NCBI RefSeq assembly: GCF_017309385.1
Contig: NZ_JAFJMJ010000004.1
Span: 372,001-436,000, forward strand
Direction: 5' to 3'
DNA: 64,000 nucleotides
Source of the DNA: Amycolatopsis sp. 195334CR
Lineage (GTDB): Bacteria; Actinomycetota; Actinomycetes; Mycobacteriales; Pseudonocardiaceae
Positions within the stretch are counted from its first letter, which is position 1. Each line of letters begins with the position of its first letter. Positions 1 through 7,715 of the stretch are shown here, piece after piece. Position numbers and translations under genes: made by a program. The notes under the pieces are model-generated. The model worked only from the letters and a program-made list of their open reading frames with translations, made no database searches and had not been told where the DNA came from.

Positions 1-137
1 CGACTACCGGATCAGATAGGGACCGTTGGCGGCCGGAGCCGCGGTTCCGGCGAGTCCCACCGCCGTGCTGCACCCCCAGGATACCGATCTTGCATAGTGG
101 GGGAGCAGCGACCCCCCCCCGGGAACGAGGAGTGCGA

Positions 138-587
138 GTGGCAGAGGTCAGTCCCGAAGTGCGGGCACGGGTGCAGGCCAGTTTCGACCGGCAGGGGCTG
201 ATGGCCCACCTCGGCGCGCGCCTGACCCGGATCGAGGAGGGCGTCGTGCACATCACGCTGCCCGCGCGGCCCGAGGTCACCCAGCAGCACGGCTACTTCC
301 ACGCCGGGGCCACCAGCGCGATCGCCGACACCGCGGGCGGGTTCGCCGGGTTCACCGTCTTCCCCGAGGACACCACGGTGCTCACCGTGGAGTACAAGAT
401 GAACCTGCTGGCCCCGGCGATCGGGGACCACCTGGAGGCGGTGGGCACGGTGCTCAAGCCCGGCCGCACGCTGACCATCTGCCGGCTGGAGGTGTTCGCC
501 GTGCGGGACGGGCGATCGAAGCTGGTGGCGGCCGGCCAGCAGACGCTGATCCGCGTGGACGCGCGCCCGGAGCCCCCGGCCGGGTGA
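138..587 (+). CDS. PaaI-type hotdog-fold thioesterase
   Basis: A 149-residue protein of the PaaI/hotdog acyl-CoA thioesterase family, expected to hydrolyse acyl- or aryl-CoA thioesters in the cytoplasm. The family signature HGYFHAG followed by an acidic-residue helix (IADTAGG) lies near residues 51-65, and the length fits a single hotdog domain. The GTG at 138 is chosen because GAGGAG sits 5-7 bases upstream; longer in-frame openings (GTG 132, TTG 90) lack a ribosome site. Its stop is 71 bases before the decarboxylase start, so the two may be co-transcribed. The substrate cannot be read from the sequence. Confidence 0.88.
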   Translation: MAEVSPEVRARVQASFDRQGLMAHLGARLTRIEEGVVHITLPARPEVTQQHGYFHAGATSAIADTAGGFAGFTVFPEDTTVLTVEYKMNLLAPAIGDHLEAVGTVLKPGRTLTICRLEVFAVRDGRSKLVAAGQQTLIRVDARPEPPAG

Positions 588-658
588 CTGCGCTGGCCGT
601 GGTCCCGATCGGCGGAGAGCATCGCGGGGGAGCCCGCCGCCGAGGAAGGACACGAGCC

Positions 659-2041
659 GTGCCGCTGATCCACCCGCGTGACGAGGAAGGCACCGGCCGG
701 GACGAGGTCTCGGTCAACCCGGTGTTCGCCCGCGAACCGGTGCGCGTGCCGCGCGACCGGCTCCCGGACGGCGAGCTCGACGCGGACGTGGCTTACCAGC
801 TGGTGCACGACGAGCTGATGCTCGACGGCAACGCCCGGCTCAACCTGGCCACCTTCGTCGGCACCTGGATGGACGACCAGGCCACCCGGCTGATGACCGA
901 GTCGTTCAGCAAGAACATGATCGACAAGGACGAGTACCCGCGCACGGCCGAGCTGGAGCGGCGCTGCGTGCGCATGCTGGCCGACCTGTGGCACACCACC
1001 GGGGACGCGCCGGGGTGTTCGACGACGGGCTCCAGCGAGGCGTGCATGCTCGCCGGGCTCGCGCTCAAACGCCGCTGGCGGCACCGGAACCCGGGTGGTG
1101 CGCGGCCGAACCTGGTGATGGGCGCGAACGTGCAGGTGTGCTGGCACAAGTTCGCGAACTACTGGGACGTCGAGGCCCGCGTGGTGCCGATGTCCGGGGA
1201 CCGCTTCCACCTCGACGCCGCTACCGCGGCCGAGCGGTGCGACGAGAACACCATCGGCGTGGTCGCCATCCTGGGGTCCACTTTCGACGGTAGCTACGAG
1301 CCGGTGGCGGAGATCTGCGCCGCGCTCGACCGGCTCCAGGAAGACCGTGGCTGGGACGTGCCGGTGCACGTCGACGGCGCGTCGGGGGCGATGGTCGCGC
1401 CCTTCTGCGACGAGGACCTCGTCTGGGACTTCCGCCTGCCGCGGGTCGCGTCGATCAACACCTCGGGGCACAAGTACGGGCTGGTGTACCCGGGCGTGGG
1501 CTGGGTCGTCTGGCGTGACGCGGAGGCGCTGCCGGAGGACCTGGTGTTCAAGGTGAACTACCTCGGCGGTGAGATGCCGACGTTCGCGCTGAACTTCTCC
1601 CGGCCGGGGGCGCAGATCGTGGCGCAGTACTACAACTTCCTCCGCCTCGGCCGGTCCGGGTACGCGCGGGTGCAGGGTTACTGCCGGGAGGTCGCCACGG
1701 AACTCGCGGCACGGATCGGCGCGCTCGCCCAGTACGAACTGATCACCGACGGCGGTGAGCTGCCGGTGTTCACCTTCACCGTGCGCGAGGACGCGGGGTT
1801 CTCGGTGTTCGACCTGTCGGCGGCGCTGCGCGAGCAGGGGTGGCTGGTGCCCGCGTACACCTTCCCGCCGGACCGGGAGGACCTTTCGGTGCTCCGGGTG
1901 GTGGTCCGGAACGGGTTCAGCCACGACCTGGCGGACCTGTTCTTCGACTCCCTGCGACAGGCCACGGCGGACCTGACCCGCACGGGCGGGATCGGCGCAG
2001 CCAAGCAGGCCTTCGCGCACGGAGCCGAACAACCGGGCTGA
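659..2041 (+). CDS. gad: Glutamate decarboxylase (PLP-dependent)
   Basis: A 460-residue group II PLP decarboxylase converting L-glutamate to GABA and CO2. The PLP-binding lysine is in SGHKYG near residue 271, with TTGSSEA for cofactor phosphate binding and HVDGASGAM carrying the cofactor-ring aspartate upstream. Length matches E. coli GadA/B (466). The GTG at 659 follows GAGGAAGGA at 642-650. An upstream in-frame GTG at 584 overlaps the thioesterase stop but has no good ribosome site. No glutamate/GABA antiporter gene is next to it, so a GABA metabolic role is as likely as acid resistance. Confidence 0.93.
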   Translation: MPLIHPRDEEGTGRDEVSVNPVFAREPVRVPRDRLPDGELDADVAYQLVHDELMLDGNARLNLATFVGTWMDDQATRLMTESFSKNMIDKDEYPRTAELERRCVRMLADLWHTTGDAPGCSTTGSSEACMLAGLALKRRWRHRNPGGARPNLVMGANVQVCWHKFANYWDVEARVVPMSGDRFHLDAATAAERCDENTIGVVAILGSTFDGSYEPVAEICAALDRLQEDRGWDVPVHVDGASGAMVAPFCDEDLVWDFRLPRVASINTSGHKYGLVYPGVGWVVWRDAEALPEDLVFKVNYLGGEMPTFALNFSRPGAQIVAQYYNFLRLGRSGYARVQGYCREVATELAARIGALAQYELITDGGELPVFTFTVREDAGFSVFDLSAALREQGWLVPAYTFPPDREDLSVLRVVVRNGFSHDLADLFFDSLRQATADLTRTGGIGAAKQAFAHGAEQPG

Positions 2042-2105
2042 GTCCCGCGAAAAACCACTCGAACTGCCGCCGGTCATCGAGAACACTGACCCGATGCGAA
2101 CGAAT

Positions 2106-2123
2106 CCCGCCGACGTCGGCGGG
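2106..2123. promoter_or_regulatory. 18-bp perfect palindrome after gad
   Basis: CCCGCCGACGTCGGCGGG is a perfect palindrome with no loop, 65 bases after the gad stop. With no spacer and no T-run it is a poor terminator and more like a protein-binding site, but chance is possible in GC-rich DNA. The rest of the stretch from 2042 to 2232 shows no convincing gene; a 33-codon opening from ATG 2139 has no homology I recognise. Confidence 0.35.
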
Positions 2124-2232
2124 CGTTGAGGCGGGACGATGTCGGGTACCTGCCAGACGGCACAGCCGCCGGACGCGTCTTTTGGTGACGCACCTGGTTC
2201 ACCGGCCCGGGGTGCAGCAGGGGGCGAGCTAG

Positions 2233-2287
2233 TGCCGTGAATGTGGCTTTCACGGCCGATTCCGCAGTGAAAGCCACATTCACGGCA
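2233..2287. repeat. Palindromic repeat element, 21-bp perfect arms
   Basis: Two perfectly complementary 21-base arms (2233-2253 and 2267-2287) flank a 13-base loop. The arm core is GTGAATGTGGCTTTCAC. The arms are much richer in A and T than the flanks. The element stops exactly where recognisable NADAR coding sequence begins. It looks like a dispersed intergenic palindrome (REP/MITE-like) rather than a simple terminator. No second copy occurs in this window. A computed genome-wide count would settle whether it is repetitive. Confidence 0.7.
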
Positions 2288-2289
2288 TC

Positions 2290-2517
2290 CCTGGGTGCGT
2301 CGACGGGAACCTCGCCAAGTTCGGGCAGCACGAGGACCTGCGCGAGTTCCTGCTCGGCACCGGCGAGCGGGTGCTCGTGGAAGCCAGTCCCCTCGACGAC
2401 GTGTGGGGGATCGGCCTGGCCCACGACCACCCGGACGCGGCGGAACCGGCGCGCTGGCCGGGGTCGAACCTGCTCGGCTTCGCCCTCGGGGAGGTGCGGG
2501 CGAGGCTCACCCGGTGA
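2290..2517 (+). pseudogene. Truncated NADAR (YbiA-like) gene fragment
   Basis: This frame encodes about 72 residues strongly resembling the C-terminal half of NADAR/YbiA proteins (N-glycosidases acting on riboflavin-pathway intermediates and ADP-ribose-like compounds). Diagnostic stretches are LREFLLGTGERVLVEASP, VWGIGLAHDHP and NLLGFALGEVRARL. Full family members are roughly 150-180 residues. Here the N-terminal half is missing, no start codon or ribosome site precedes the fragment, and homology begins just after the palindrome at 2233-2287. The stop (2515-2517) overlaps the 3' end of the opposing GH30 gene by 11 bases. I read it as a remnant. Confidence 0.75.
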
Positions 2518-3880
2518 CGCGGTAGGTCACCAGCGATCGGGGCGGCACGGTGGCCGTGAACTTCCCGCCGTCCACCTGGATCGGGGGCTGAGCCGCGGTG
2601 TCGCTGGTGGCGCCGGTGACGTACGGGACGGCGGTGCCGCTGACGATCCCGGTGTTCGGCAGCGCGTAGGTCATCGGGACCGGACTGGCCGCCGAGTTCA
2701 GCGCGACCACCGCCAGCGAGCCGTCCGGGTTGCGGAAGGCGGACAGCGCGAGGTTCTGCTCACCCGTCGTGGCCCCGATCCGCGTGGCGCCCGGGCGGAT
2801 GAACCGGCTGTAGTTCGCCAGCGCCCACAGCCGTTTCGACACCCGGTAGCCGTCGCCGTTCATCTGGATCAGGCCCCGCGTGGTCCCCACCGAGGCGCCG
2901 TACCAGTACACGTACCCCGCCGTGTTGCCGGTGGTGAGCGCGGTGTGCACGGCCTTGGCGACGGTGAACCCGTCGTACCCGCTGCCGTCGTCCCAGTTCT
3001 CGTTCCACGTCGTCCCGTTGGGCGACCACTCCGACATCCACGTCCGCCGGGAGGTCGGCAGCGGGCCGGTGACCTGGCTCGCGTAGGTGTGCCCGGTGTG
3101 CGTCGACACGAGCCCGCGCGCCACCGGATCGGCCTCGATCGCGGCGGTGTAGTCGCGCTGGTGGGTCCAGCCGAACGAGTCGCAGCAGGCGAGCTTGAGC
3201 CCGGCCTTCGCCGCGATCGGACCGGCGACCTTGGTGAACTCGACCGCCTGGGCCGGGGTGAACCGCATGGACGAATACGTGGCGGTGTAGTCCGGTTCGT
3301 TGGTGAACCCGAGATCGGTGATCCGGATGCCTTCCCCCGCGTAGAACTCCGCGTACTTGACCAGGTAGTTCGCGTACGCCGTGCGCCAGTCGCCGCAGGC
3401 GGTGCCGGACAGGCCGCACAGCGTGCCGCCGTTGGCCTCGTCGCCGTTGGTCTTCATGTACCCGGGCGCGCTCCAGGCGTTGGCGTAGAAGCGATCCACG
3501 CCGTACGCCTTGGCCTCACGCGCCAGCCACACCTGGCTTTCGTCGCTGCCGTCCCAGACGTACTCCGGGGGCGCGCCCGGCCCGCCGGGGTCGACCGGCT
3601 GGATCGACCCGGCGGGCGTGGACACGATGTGCAGGCGCAGGATGGACAGCGCCGCGCCGTCGCCCGAGAGCAGCAGGTCGAGGATCTCCCGCTGCCGCTG
3701 CTCGGACAACCCCTCCGACCCGCGCATGATCTCGGCCCGGCCGAACGCCTCGGAGAAGCCGAACCCGTCGATCGGCTGGTGCCGCCGGGCACCGTCGACG
3801 ACCGCGGCGGTCTGCGCGGTGGCGGGGGACACCCCGACCGCGGCGAGCACCGTCAACACCACGAGCGCGAGCCGGAACAT
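2507..3880 (-). CDS. Secreted GH30 glycoside hydrolase
   Basis: A 457-residue secreted enzyme. A signal peptide spans about residues 1-23 (hydrophobic core LALVVLTVLAAVGV, then ATAQ). The domain opens with IDGFGFSEAF. The likely acid/base glutamate is in TNEPD (about 194) and the nucleophile in MSEW (about 282), as in clan GH-A family 30. The run NAWSAPGYMKTNGDEANGG and the CCDS segment resemble subfamily 7-type xylanases, but endo-beta-1,6-galactanase is also possible, so the substrate is open. The ATG at 3880 has a GAGAGGA ribosome site. It lies 11 bases after the PL11 gene, so the two form one operon. Confidence 0.88.
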   Translation of the reverse strand: MFRLALVVLTVLAAVGVSPATAQTAAVVDGARRHQPIDGFGFSEAFGRAEIMRGSEGLSEQRQREILDLLLSGDGAALSILRLHIVSTPAGSIQPVDPGGPGAPPEYVWDGSDESQVWLAREAKAYGVDRFYANAWSAPGYMKTNGDEANGGTLCGLSGTACGDWRTAYANYLVKYAEFYAGEGIRITDLGFTNEPDYTATYSSMRFTPAQAVEFTKVAGPIAAKAGLKLACCDSFGWTHQRDYTAAIEADPVARGLVSTHTGHTYASQVTGPLPTSRRTWMSEWSPNGTTWNENWDDGSGYDGFTVAKAVHTALTTGNTAGYVYWYGASVGTTRGLIQMNGDGYRVSKRLWALANYSRFIRPGATRIGATTGEQNLALSAFRNPDGSLAVVALNSAASPVPMTYALPNTGIVSGTAVPYVTGATSDTAAQPPIQVDGGKFTATVPPRSLVTYRVTG

Positions 3881-3891
3881 GTCGGATCCTC

Positions 3892-5778
3892 TCAGCCGAT
3901 GGCGAAACTCGGATGCGGTGGCTGGTTGTACGCGGTGTTCTGCCACGCGACCGCCACCCGGTACTGCCGGTCCTGCATCAGCGACGGGCGGCTGATGCTG
4001 GTGCTGTCGGTGGTGGAGTAGACCCGCAGGGCGCGGTTGTCCGACGTGCGCCAGACGACCTCCTCGCGCCAGTCGCCGAGGATGTCGGCGGACAGCGCGG
4101 GCGTGGCCTTGGACCCGTTGTTCGACGCGACCCCGGAACCGGTCAGCAGCCGGGTGTCCCCGCCGGTGCCGTACTTGTCGATGTGCGTGCCGTCGAGCAG
4201 TTCGCGCTGCGCGTCGCCGTCCCACCAGATGACGAAGTTGGTGGACCCGGGTTTGCGGGCCGAGACCTGGTTCCCGTTGGTACCGCTGCGAAGTCCGGCG
4301 ACCGAGGACGACCACGCCTCGGCGCCGGGGTTGCCCGCCCAGATGTCCGCGGCCACCGCGCGGCCGTTGTCGCAGCCGCAGGAGGGCGCGCTCCAGATGA
4401 TCTGCCCGGTGCGCGCGTTACCCATCCAGTGCGTGGGTTCGCTGGTCCACTCCGAAGGCTTGAACACCTCCAGCCCGGAGCGGGACGGGATGAAGTCGCC
4501 GACGTGGTAGGCGTCGCCGTGGTGGGTGTTGTTCTGCCACAGCCCCCAGCCGTTGTCGTCGATCGCCATCGAGCCGTACAGGATCTCGTCGCGGCCGTCG
4601 GCGTCCACGTCGGCGACGGAGAGCTGGTGGTTGCCCTTGCCGGTCCACGCCGCGCCGTTGGTCGACGAGTTGGAGTCGAAGGTCCACCGCCGGGTCAGCT
4701 GCCCGTTGCGGAAGTCCCAGGCGACGACCACCGACCGGGTGTAGTAACCGCGGGCCATGATGATGCTCGGCCGGGACCCGTCCACGTAGGCGGTGCCGGC
4801 CAGGAACCGGTCGACCCGGTTGCCGTAGTCGTCGCCCCAGGACGCCACGTTCCCGCGCGGGGGCACGTAGTCCGCGGTGGCCAGCACGGCGCCGTCCGTG
4901 CCGCGGAAGACCGAGAGGAACTCGGGTCCGGTGAGGATGTACCCGCCGGAGTTGCGGTGGTCGGCGCTCGCGTTGCCGATCACCTGGCCGGTACCGGACC
5001 GCGTGCCGTCGGCGGTTTTCACCGCCACCTCGGCGCGGCCGTCGCCGTCGTAGTCGAACACCTGGAACTGCGTGTAGTGCGCGCCCGCCCGGATGTTGCG
5101 GCCGAGGTCGATGCGCCACAATCGGGTGCCGTTGAGCTTGTAGGCGTCCAGATAGGTGTTGCCGGTGTATCCGGACTGCGAGTTGTCCTTGGCGTTGCTG
5201 GGATCCCACTTCAGCACGAACTCGTACTGGCCGTCGCCGTCGAGGTCGCCGACGCTCGCGTCGTTGGCGGAGTAGGTGTAGTTCTCGCCGGACGGCGTGG
5301 TGCCGCCGGGCGGGATCTGCAGCGGCACGTCCATGCTCGACGCCATCGGGAAGGCGAGTGACTCCTCGGCCGCGGCGGTGCGCTGCTCGGCGCCGTGCAC
5401 CACCGGGTGCACGGTGTAGGCGGCCGATGCCGGGGCGCCCGCGTCGAGGAAGCTCGTCGCGCCGGTGACCTGGGCGACGAGTTCGCCACCGCGGTAGAGG
5501 TTGAAGGCGGTGCCCGCCGGATCGCCGGCGAGCAGGCGCCAGCTGACGAAGTTGCCCTGCTCGGTGCGGACGCTGATCAGCCCGCGGCCGAGCTTCTCGG
5601 CGACGGACCCGGCGGCTGGTGCGGCCTCGTCCGGTGCGGCTTGGTTTGGTGCGGCTTGGGCCGGAGCGGCCTGATCCGGTGCGGCTTGGAGCGGTGCGGC
5701 TTGGGCCGGTGCGCTGAACAGGGCACCGAACAGGCTGAGCGCCGCACCCAGGGTGGCGGCGCGAGGGGTTCGTGGCAT
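3892..5778 (-). CDS. Secreted rhamnogalacturonan lyase, PL11
   Basis: A 628-residue enzyme predicted to cleave the rhamnogalacturonan I backbone by beta-elimination outside the cell. A signal peptide (about 1-27) is followed by a low-complexity linker of xQAAP pentapeptides (about 28-57). The mature part has the family-11 beta-propeller pattern with repeated Asp-rich calcium loops (GDLDGDGQYEFV, FDYDGDGRAEVA, ADVDADGRDEIL) and the typical NASADHRNSGGYILTGPEFL segment. Length fits YesW/YesX-type lyases plus the linker. The ATG at 5778 is the first residue of an obvious signal peptide. A LacI-type operator candidate is 71 bases upstream. It leads the operon with GH30. Confidence 0.93.
   Translation of the reverse strand: MPRTPRAATLGAALSLFGALFSAPAQAAPLQAAPDQAAPAQAAPNQAAPDEAAPAAGSVAEKLGRGLISVRTEQGNFVSWRLLAGDPAGTAFNLYRGGELVAQVTGATSFLDAGAPASAAYTVHPVVHGAEQRTAAAEESLAFPMASSMDVPLQIPPGGTTPSGENYTYSANDASVGDLDGDGQYEFVLKWDPSNAKDNSQSGYTGNTYLDAYKLNGTRLWRIDLGRNIRAGAHYTQFQVFDYDGDGRAEVAVKTADGTRSGTGQVIGNASADHRNSGGYILTGPEFLSVFRGTDGAVLATADYVPPRGNVASWGDDYGNRVDRFLAGTAYVDGSRPSIIMARGYYTRSVVVAWDFRNGQLTRRWTFDSNSSTNGAAWTGKGNHQLSVADVDADGRDEILYGSMAIDDNGWGLWQNNTHHGDAYHVGDFIPSRSGLEVFKPSEWTSEPTHWMGNARTGQIIWSAPSCGCDNGRAVAADIWAGNPGAEAWSSSVAGLRSGTNGNQVSARKPGSTNFVIWWDGDAQRELLDGTHIDKYGTGGDTRLLTGSGVASNNGSKATPALSADILGDWREEVVWRTSDNRALRVYSTTDSTSISRPSLMQDRQYRVAVAWQNTAYNQPPHPSFAIG
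5617..5712. repeat. 15-bp tandem repeats coding the PL11 linker
   Basis: About six to seven imperfect 15-base units (GGTGCGGCTTGG with a variable three-base end) lie inside the PL11 gene and encode a pentapeptide series of the form xQAAP. Because the unit is a multiple of three, copy changes keep the frame. Read on the coding strand the units use the glutamine codon CAA and are less GC-biased than flanking codons. This is a likely length-variable spacer between signal peptide and catalytic domain. Confidence 0.75.
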
Positions 5779-5848
5779 GGGCTGAACTCCGAATCGCAAG
5801 GGGGCAGGAATCGGGTTCGGCTCCGCCGCCGGAAACAGAGCCAGGTAC

Positions 5849-5862
5849 TGGGAGCGCTCACA
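5849..5862. promoter_or_regulatory. LacI-family operator candidate before PL11
   Basis: TGGGAGCGCTCACA differs at one base from the perfect palindrome TGGGAGCGCTCCCA, the operator type recognised by CebR-like LacI repressors of actinomycetes. It lies 71 bases upstream of the PL11 start in a short intergenic region, a sensible place for sugar-responsive repression. A perfect copy occurs at 61815-61828. Confidence 0.65.
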
Positions 5863-5930
5863 AAGCACTCGCGAAATTGGTACACCCGCCCTGGCGCGGG
5901 TGTCAATGTCCGGATGTGGCCACGGTCTGT

Positions 5931-6749
5931 CTATTTCGGACCGGAACGGAGAATGGTGTGCAGTTCCGCGGCGACGCGCTCGTGCCCGAACACCGGGAAG
6001 CCGAGCCGCCCGGCGGTGCGCTCGGCGAGCCGCCGGTAGAGGGTCACCGTGGCCAGCAGGGCCCGCTCGGTCTCCGGCGCGCCGAAGCCGGACCAGCACT
6101 GCTCCAGTTCGGCCTGCACGTCCTCGTCCATCCACGCGCGCAGGCGCGTGCCGAGGTAGCGGGTGTCGAAGGCGGGACCGTAGCGGGCGCGGTGGTCCCA
6201 CTCGATCATGCGCAGGAGCTCTTCCTTCAGGTCCTGGTCACGCAGTTTCGCCGACCACGGCTCGTCGCGCACGATCGCCTTGGCCGTCATCAGGGCCGCC
6301 GCCCACGCCCAGTGGACCGACTCGTCGAACTCCTCACGCGACGGCGCCGCCACCTCCTCGGGCACCAGCGAGGTGGTGGCGGCGCTGCCGTCCTTGTCGA
6401 GCAACACAGTATACGACCGGTCGTACGTTTTGTTCTCCAGCGCACCGGCGGGCAGCAGGGTGAAGTCGATCTTGCCGCCGGCGTAGTAGACGAGCCGGGT
6501 GGGGTTGCCGTCGCCGTCCTCGAGACGTTCGACCACGAGGACTTCGCCGAGTCCCGCCCACCACGACTCGTCGTCCAGCAGTGCCGCGGGATCGGTGGTG
6601 AACACCTGGACGTCCCGGTCGGACAGCGGGTGGGCCGAACCCGCCGCGGCCGACCCGGTCAGGACCAGCGTCCGCACCTCCCGGCGTCCCTCGGCCCAGG
6701 AAACCAGTGCGGAAAGCGCCTGCCCGTAGTCCATGCCGGTGATCATCAC
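5931..6749 (-). CDS. Aminoglycoside 6-adenylyltransferase-like protein
   Basis: A roughly 270-residue member of the ANT(6)/AadK family, nucleotidyltransferases that adenylylate streptomycin. The nucleotidyltransferase signature is LTGSAAAGSAHPLSDRDVQVF, with the metal-binding Asp pair in SDRD; the central DFTLLP and C-terminal segments also fit. Several starts are possible (GTG 6749, ATG 6746, ATG 6734), none with a strong ribosome site. ATG 6734 would match the usual family N-terminus best. Many chromosomal members have unknown substrates, so resistance should not be assumed. It stands alone, divergent from nothing obvious. Confidence 0.8.
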   Translation of the reverse strand: MMITGMDYGQALSALVSWAEGRREVRTLVLTGSAAAGSAHPLSDRDVQVFTTDPAALLDDESWWAGLGEVLVVERLEDGDGNPTRLVYYAGGKIDFTLLPAGALENKTYDRSYTVLLDKDGSAATTSLVPEEVAAPSREEFDESVHWAWAAALMTAKAIVRDEPWSAKLRDQDLKEELLRMIEWDHRARYGPAFDTRYLGTRLRAWMDEDVQAELEQCWSGFGAPETERALLATVTLYRRLAERTAGRLGFPVFGHERVAAELHTILRSGPK

Positions 6750-6767
6750 ACGAGCGCGGTCACCGGC

Positions 6768-7259
6768 TCAGGTGGTGTGCCACTGCTGGTCGGCCGCCCC
6801 GACGCAGTCCCACATCACCACCGAAGCCCCGTTCCACCGGTTCTTGTTCGGGATGCTCAGGCACTGGTTGCTGATCCGGTTCCGCAGCTGGCTGCCGTCC
6901 CAGAACCACCGCTGCTGCGGCGCACTGAGGCAGTCGTACAGCCCGACCGCGGCGCCCGCGGTGCCGTTCGACCCCCGGACGTCCAGGCACTGCCCCGGGT
7001 TCAGGTCGCTGACCAGGTTCTCCCCGCGCCACGACCAGCGCTGCTGCGCCCAGCCGCCGCAGTCCCACATGTGCACCATCGCACCCTTGTTCGGGTTGGC
7101 GTCGGCGACGTTGAGGCACCGGTTGTTCATGTTCGACGCGATCATGAACCCGACCAGCTCCTCGGCCGGACCGGCCGACGCCGACGCCGTCACCGCGGCC
7201 CCACCGCCCACCAGCACCGCCGCCGCCACTGCCGCCCCGATCTTCGCCGCTCTGTTCAC
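6768..7259 (-). CDS. Small secreted ricin-type beta-trefoil lectin (CBM13)
   Basis: A 163-residue protein that is only a signal peptide (about 1-30, core AAVAAAVLVGGGAAV) plus one beta-trefoil. The three lobes carry CLNV/CLDV/CLSI strands and QxW motifs (QQRWSW, QQRWFW, QQWHTT), the hallmark of ricin-B/CBM13 sugar binding. There is no catalytic domain. The GTG at 7259 follows GGGGGAAC. It is probably a free carbohydrate-binding protein that attaches to polysaccharide or cell wall. Its lobes differ clearly from the ricin cassettes of the 41-62 kb enzymes. Confidence 0.88.
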   Translation of the reverse strand: MNRAAKIGAAVAAAVLVGGGAAVTASASAGPAEELVGFMIASNMNNRCLNVADANPNKGAMVHMWDCGGWAQQRWSWRGENLVSDLNPGQCLDVRGSNGTAGAAVGLYDCLSAPQQRWFWDGSQLRNRISNQCLSIPNKNRWNGASVVMWDCVGAADQQWHTT

Positions 7260-7364
7260 TTCGTTCCCCCTGTCCTCGGTTGATGCCTGATCAGCTTCGC
7301 CGCCGCGGCGCGCCGGGTGTATCCCGAAACCTGGGGATTGCGCGGGCGGCGGCACAATGGCCGC

Positions 7365-7715
7365 ATGGAGATCTGGCACAACCCGCGGTGCACCAAGTCG
7401 AGGGCGGCGAAGAAGGCGCTGGACGAGGCGGGCACCGGCTACACCGAGCGCCGCTACCTGGACAGCCCGCCGACGGCCGCGGAGCTGACCGAGGTGCTCA
7501 CCAAGCTGGGCCAGGAACCCTGGGAGATCACCCGCACCAAGGAACCGGTGGCCAAGGACCTCGGCCTCGGCGACCTGCCGCGCGACGCGGCGAACCGCGG
7601 CCGGTGGATCGAACTGCTGGCCGAGCACCCGGTGCTGATCCAGCGCCCCATCCTGATCGACGGCGACACCGCCGTCGTCGGCCGTGACGAGGACTCCCTG
7701 CGCGAGATCCTCTAA
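7365..7715 (+). CDS. ArsC/Spx-family arsenate reductase-like protein
   Basis: A 116-residue thioredoxin-fold protein of the glutaredoxin-dependent ArsC family. The N-terminal IWHNPRCTKSR holds the catalytic cysteine at residue 9 in a CxxxR loop, and the later EPWEITRTKEP and RPILI segments are typical. Length is standard. No other arsenic gene (efflux pump, ArsR) is nearby, so a general thiol redox role is possible. The start at ATG 7365 has only a weak ribosome site. Its last four bases overlap the end of the converging LacI gene. Confidence 0.85.
   Translation: MEIWHNPRCTKSRAAKKALDEAGTGYTERRYLDSPPTAAELTEVLTKLGQEPWEITRTKEPVAKDLGLGDLPRDAANRGRWIELLAEHPVLIQRPILIDGDTAVVGRDEDSLREIL

Noticed and set aside
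1..137. Gene at the left edge
   Set aside because: Only a run of nine or so C residues and GC-rich non-coding sequence are visible; no frame has coding character.
293..2086. Minus-strand 597-codon opening over the thioesterase and decarboxylase genes
   Set aside because: Arg/Val-rich antisense product, no recognisable domain.
2139..2240. 33-codon opening before the palindrome
   Set aside because: No homology, no ribosome site, ends inside the repeat.
2237..4021. 594-codon plus-strand opening starting in the palindrome
   Set aside because: Begins in repeat DNA and runs antisense through the GH30 gene with Arg/Gly-rich composition.
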